From: Methylobacter sp. S3L5C
Lineage (GTDB): Bacteria > Pseudomonadota > Gammaproteobacteria > Methylococcales > Methylomonadaceae
Direction: 5' to 3'
Assembly: GCF_022788635.1 (NCBI RefSeq)
Contig: NZ_CP076024.1
Location: 3,697,503-3,761,502 of the forward strand
Length of the DNA: 64,000 nt
The notes beneath the pieces are model-generated. The model saw nothing but the letters and a program-made list of their open reading frames with translations, did no database searches and was not told the origin of the DNA. The position numbers and the translations under genes were made by a program. Positions within the stretch are counted from its first letter, which is position 1. Every line of letters begins with the position of its first letter. Below, in pieces: positions 62,482 through 64,000 of this stretch.

Positions 62482-63780
62482 TCAATTACTCCCCAAATAG
62501 TACCGACTTGCATCACAAGCCAAACCAAAACCCACGCTGGATAAACGGTTCCCATCGGAAATTTCGGCCATTGGAAATAATCGACGGGTGATTTGTTGAA
62601 TGATCGGAATGGCTGTACCACCGCCGGTAAGTATAACGAGAGCAACCTCATCTGTTTTAACACCCGCCATCACCACACATTCATTAATGATTTCCTGAAG
62701 ATTCTCGATGCTCGCACAGAGACTCTCTTCAAATTGTGTCCGATTACTATACACTTGCAAACCTGCTTCAATAAAAGCCAGATCAGCAATTGCTTGCTCG
62801 TTTGAGCTAAGCTGAATCTTGGTTTCTTCAATGAGAGACATCAATATGTGCCCCTGTTCTTCCTCAACAATTGATAACAGCCTGTTGGTAAGGGCTTTGT
62901 CGGTTGACTGGCTGATTAACGCGCTTAAATCCCTTTTATATTTTCGCGTATACATGTATTGAATTTTACTCAACTCTGACAAATCAAAAAAAGGTGTTAT
63001 TGGAAAAGTCAGACCTTTTGAACCCCATAAAGAACCCATGCCCAATAATGGCATAAAAGATTTCAGGCTCAATGCCCGATCAAAATCATTACCACCAATC
63101 CTTACTCCGGCATTAGCCAAAATATCCTCTTGGCGCTCAGGCTTTTTGATATAACGCCCGGATAAACGCATTATCGTAAAGTCCGAGGTACCCCCACCAA
63201 TATCCATAACAATAGCTAAGCGCTCTTTATCGCCCATCGTTAATTCATGAGCGAATGCAGCGGCAATTGGCTCATATTGAAAGCGAATATTTTTAAAACC
63301 GGCCGATGTAAATATGGCTTCAAGTTGACCTTCTGCCTCCTTATCCGCCTTATCATTGCCATTGACAAAATGAACGGGTCTTCCTGCAACAACGTTACTG
63401 ATTTCTCTGCCTGCAAATAACTCGGCTTTATTTTTTATATCCTCAATAAAATAGCCGATAATGGACTCAAATTTTGTTTTTCTTCCGCCGATGATAGTTC
63501 CTTCATTCATTAAAGAAGTTCCAAGCACCCGCTTAAAACTTCTCATGAAGCGGCCATCTTCTCTTGCGACATAGGCGTTGATTGCTTTGCGGCCAAAAAG
63601 AACACTGTTAGTTTCTGCCGGAAAAAAAATTGTCGACGGTATCGTTAAATGTTCTTCCTCTACTGGAACCAGTGTTATTGGATGATGACTACCAGTAGCA
63701 ATGGCAACTGTTGTGTTAGACGTTCCAAAATCGATTCCACAGGCAATTTCATTGTTGCCATGCATTTTTCGTGTAGTCAT
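62482..63780 (-). CDS. Hsp70-family YegD-type protein
   Basis: About 432 residues from ATG 63780 (other in-frame ATGs at 63807 and 63765). Only the actin-like ATPase domain is present: phosphate-1 GIDFGTSNTTVAIA, connect and phosphate-2 VMDIGGGTSDFTIM, adenosine LTGGGTAIP. It lacks the DnaK substrate-binding domain, as YegD does. It could be a chaperone-like ATPase or regulator. The EPIAAAF segment and KIQYMYTRKYK are consistent with YegD. Confidence 0.88.
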   Translation of the reverse strand: MTTRKMHGNNEIACGIDFGTSNTTVAIATGSHHPITLVPVEEEHLTIPSTIFFPAETNSVLFGRKAINAYVAREDGRFMRSFKRVLGTSLMNEGTIIGGRKTKFESIIGYFIEDIKNKAELFAGREISNVVAGRPVHFVNGNDKADKEAEGQLEAIFTSAGFKNIRFQYEPIAAAFAHELTMGDKERLAIVMDIGGGTSDFTIMRLSGRYIKKPERQEDILANAGVRIGGNDFDRALSLKSFMPLLGMGSLWGSKGLTFPITPFFDLSELSKIQYMYTRKYKRDLSALISQSTDKALTNRLLSIVEEEQGHILMSLIEETKIQLSSNEQAIADLAFIEAGLQVYSNRTQFEESLCASIENLQEIINECVVMAGVKTDEVALVILTGGGTAIPIIQQITRRLFPMAEISDGNRLSSVGFGLACDASRYYLGSN

Positions 63781-63931
63781 ACCAAGTTTTATTGTAAATA
63801 GAGCCACTGATATTTATGATCAGTAATCCGGGGTTGGGCTAAACCGGGAATTACCACGGCAATATATTTTCCCGTCTGATAACGGCCAGGATAATCCAAA
63901 GCTCAAAATGAGCAGAACACTAAGAAATTTT

Positions 63932-64000
63932 TTACAACGCCAATTTACTCGCCAACAAATCAAAATCAGCGCTTTCCAACCAAGGCAACATACCCAGCAA
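63932..64000 (-). CDS. 3' end of a partial gene
   Basis: Minus-strand frame entering from beyond the window edge: LLGMLPWLESADFDLLASKL then AL and stop TAA at 63934-63932. Too short to identify. The preceding spacer (63781-63931) holds no gene. Confidence 0.5.
   Translation of the reverse strand: MLGMLPWLESADFDLLASKLAL

Noticed and set aside
1-64000. CRISPR array, rRNA or tRNA genes
   Set aside because: No regularly spaced direct repeats and no rRNA/tRNA signatures were recognised by reading.

Overview
The window looks like chromosome from a gammaproteobacterial methanotroph or close relative (Methylobacter/Methylomonas type). The evidence is a Fae-family (formaldehyde-activating enzyme) gene, a DabA/DabB inorganic-carbon transporter pair, moderate GC with AT-rich spacers, and gammaproteobacterial housekeeping genes (ihfB, uvrB, rlmL, rsmD, cyoE). 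This assignment is inferred from gene content only. I found no rRNA, tRNA or CRISPR array.

Region by region. 1-4.5 kb is a mobile and defence patch: a decayed IS4-like transposase, then an AbiE type IV toxin-antitoxin pair split by an IS3-type element, with a 13-bp inverted-repeat operator in front of the antitoxin gene. 4.8-7.4 kb is an SOS patch: lexA with an untracked 44-codon gene just downstream, divergent from umuD and a frameshifted umuC. 7.7-10.5 kb holds an OmpA-type lipoprotein, two unrecognised membrane proteins and an orphan HicA toxin. 10.7-16 kb is an arsenic operon on the minus strand, in transcription order arsR, two arsC, arsD, arsA, arsI, acr3. 16.3-23.4 kb is a seven-gene minus-strand operon with stressosome proteins RsbR, RsbS and RsbT, an ATPase-PP2C fusion, a histidine kinase carrying an RsbT-like N-terminal ATPase domain, a response regulator, and a REC-REC-PAS-GGDEF-EAL protein. 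It appears to connect a stressosome to cyclic-di-GMP. 24.4-32 kb is mostly housekeeping (ihfB, uvrB, an aspartate aminotransferase, gloA, an ion channel, tag) with several small genes. 32.1-33.1 kb holds a tiny membrane protein, a decayed gene and a MITE-like palindrome. 33.3-37.9 kb is dabA-dabB. 38-43.3 kb has an MtfA-type peptidase, a HEAT-repeat membrane protein and a hydrolase/carboxypeptidase pair. 43.5-48.8 kb is a six-gene cobalamin nucleotide-loop cluster. 49-59.1 kb carries rlmL, an FKBP, a lytic transglycosylase, a tandem PilZ protein, a TrpD2-like gene with cyoE, and an M16 protease pair with rsmD. 59.4-64 kb has a cupin, small membrane proteins, a Fae homologue lacking the usual catalytic histidine, and a YegD-type Hsp70.

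The most interesting item is the stressosome operon. The kinase gene ends in four exact 7-bp repeats immediately before a TAATG junction with the response-regulator gene. By direct reading, a five-copy allele would read through in frame and fuse kinase to receiver, giving a hybrid kinase. Four copies give separate proteins, and three copies shift the frame. A repeat-length switch between split and fused signalling architecture is a testable hypothesis. Secondary points are the small gene after lexA, the AbiE interruption, the Fae-like protein without its histidine, and several decayed loci with homopolymer frameshifts.
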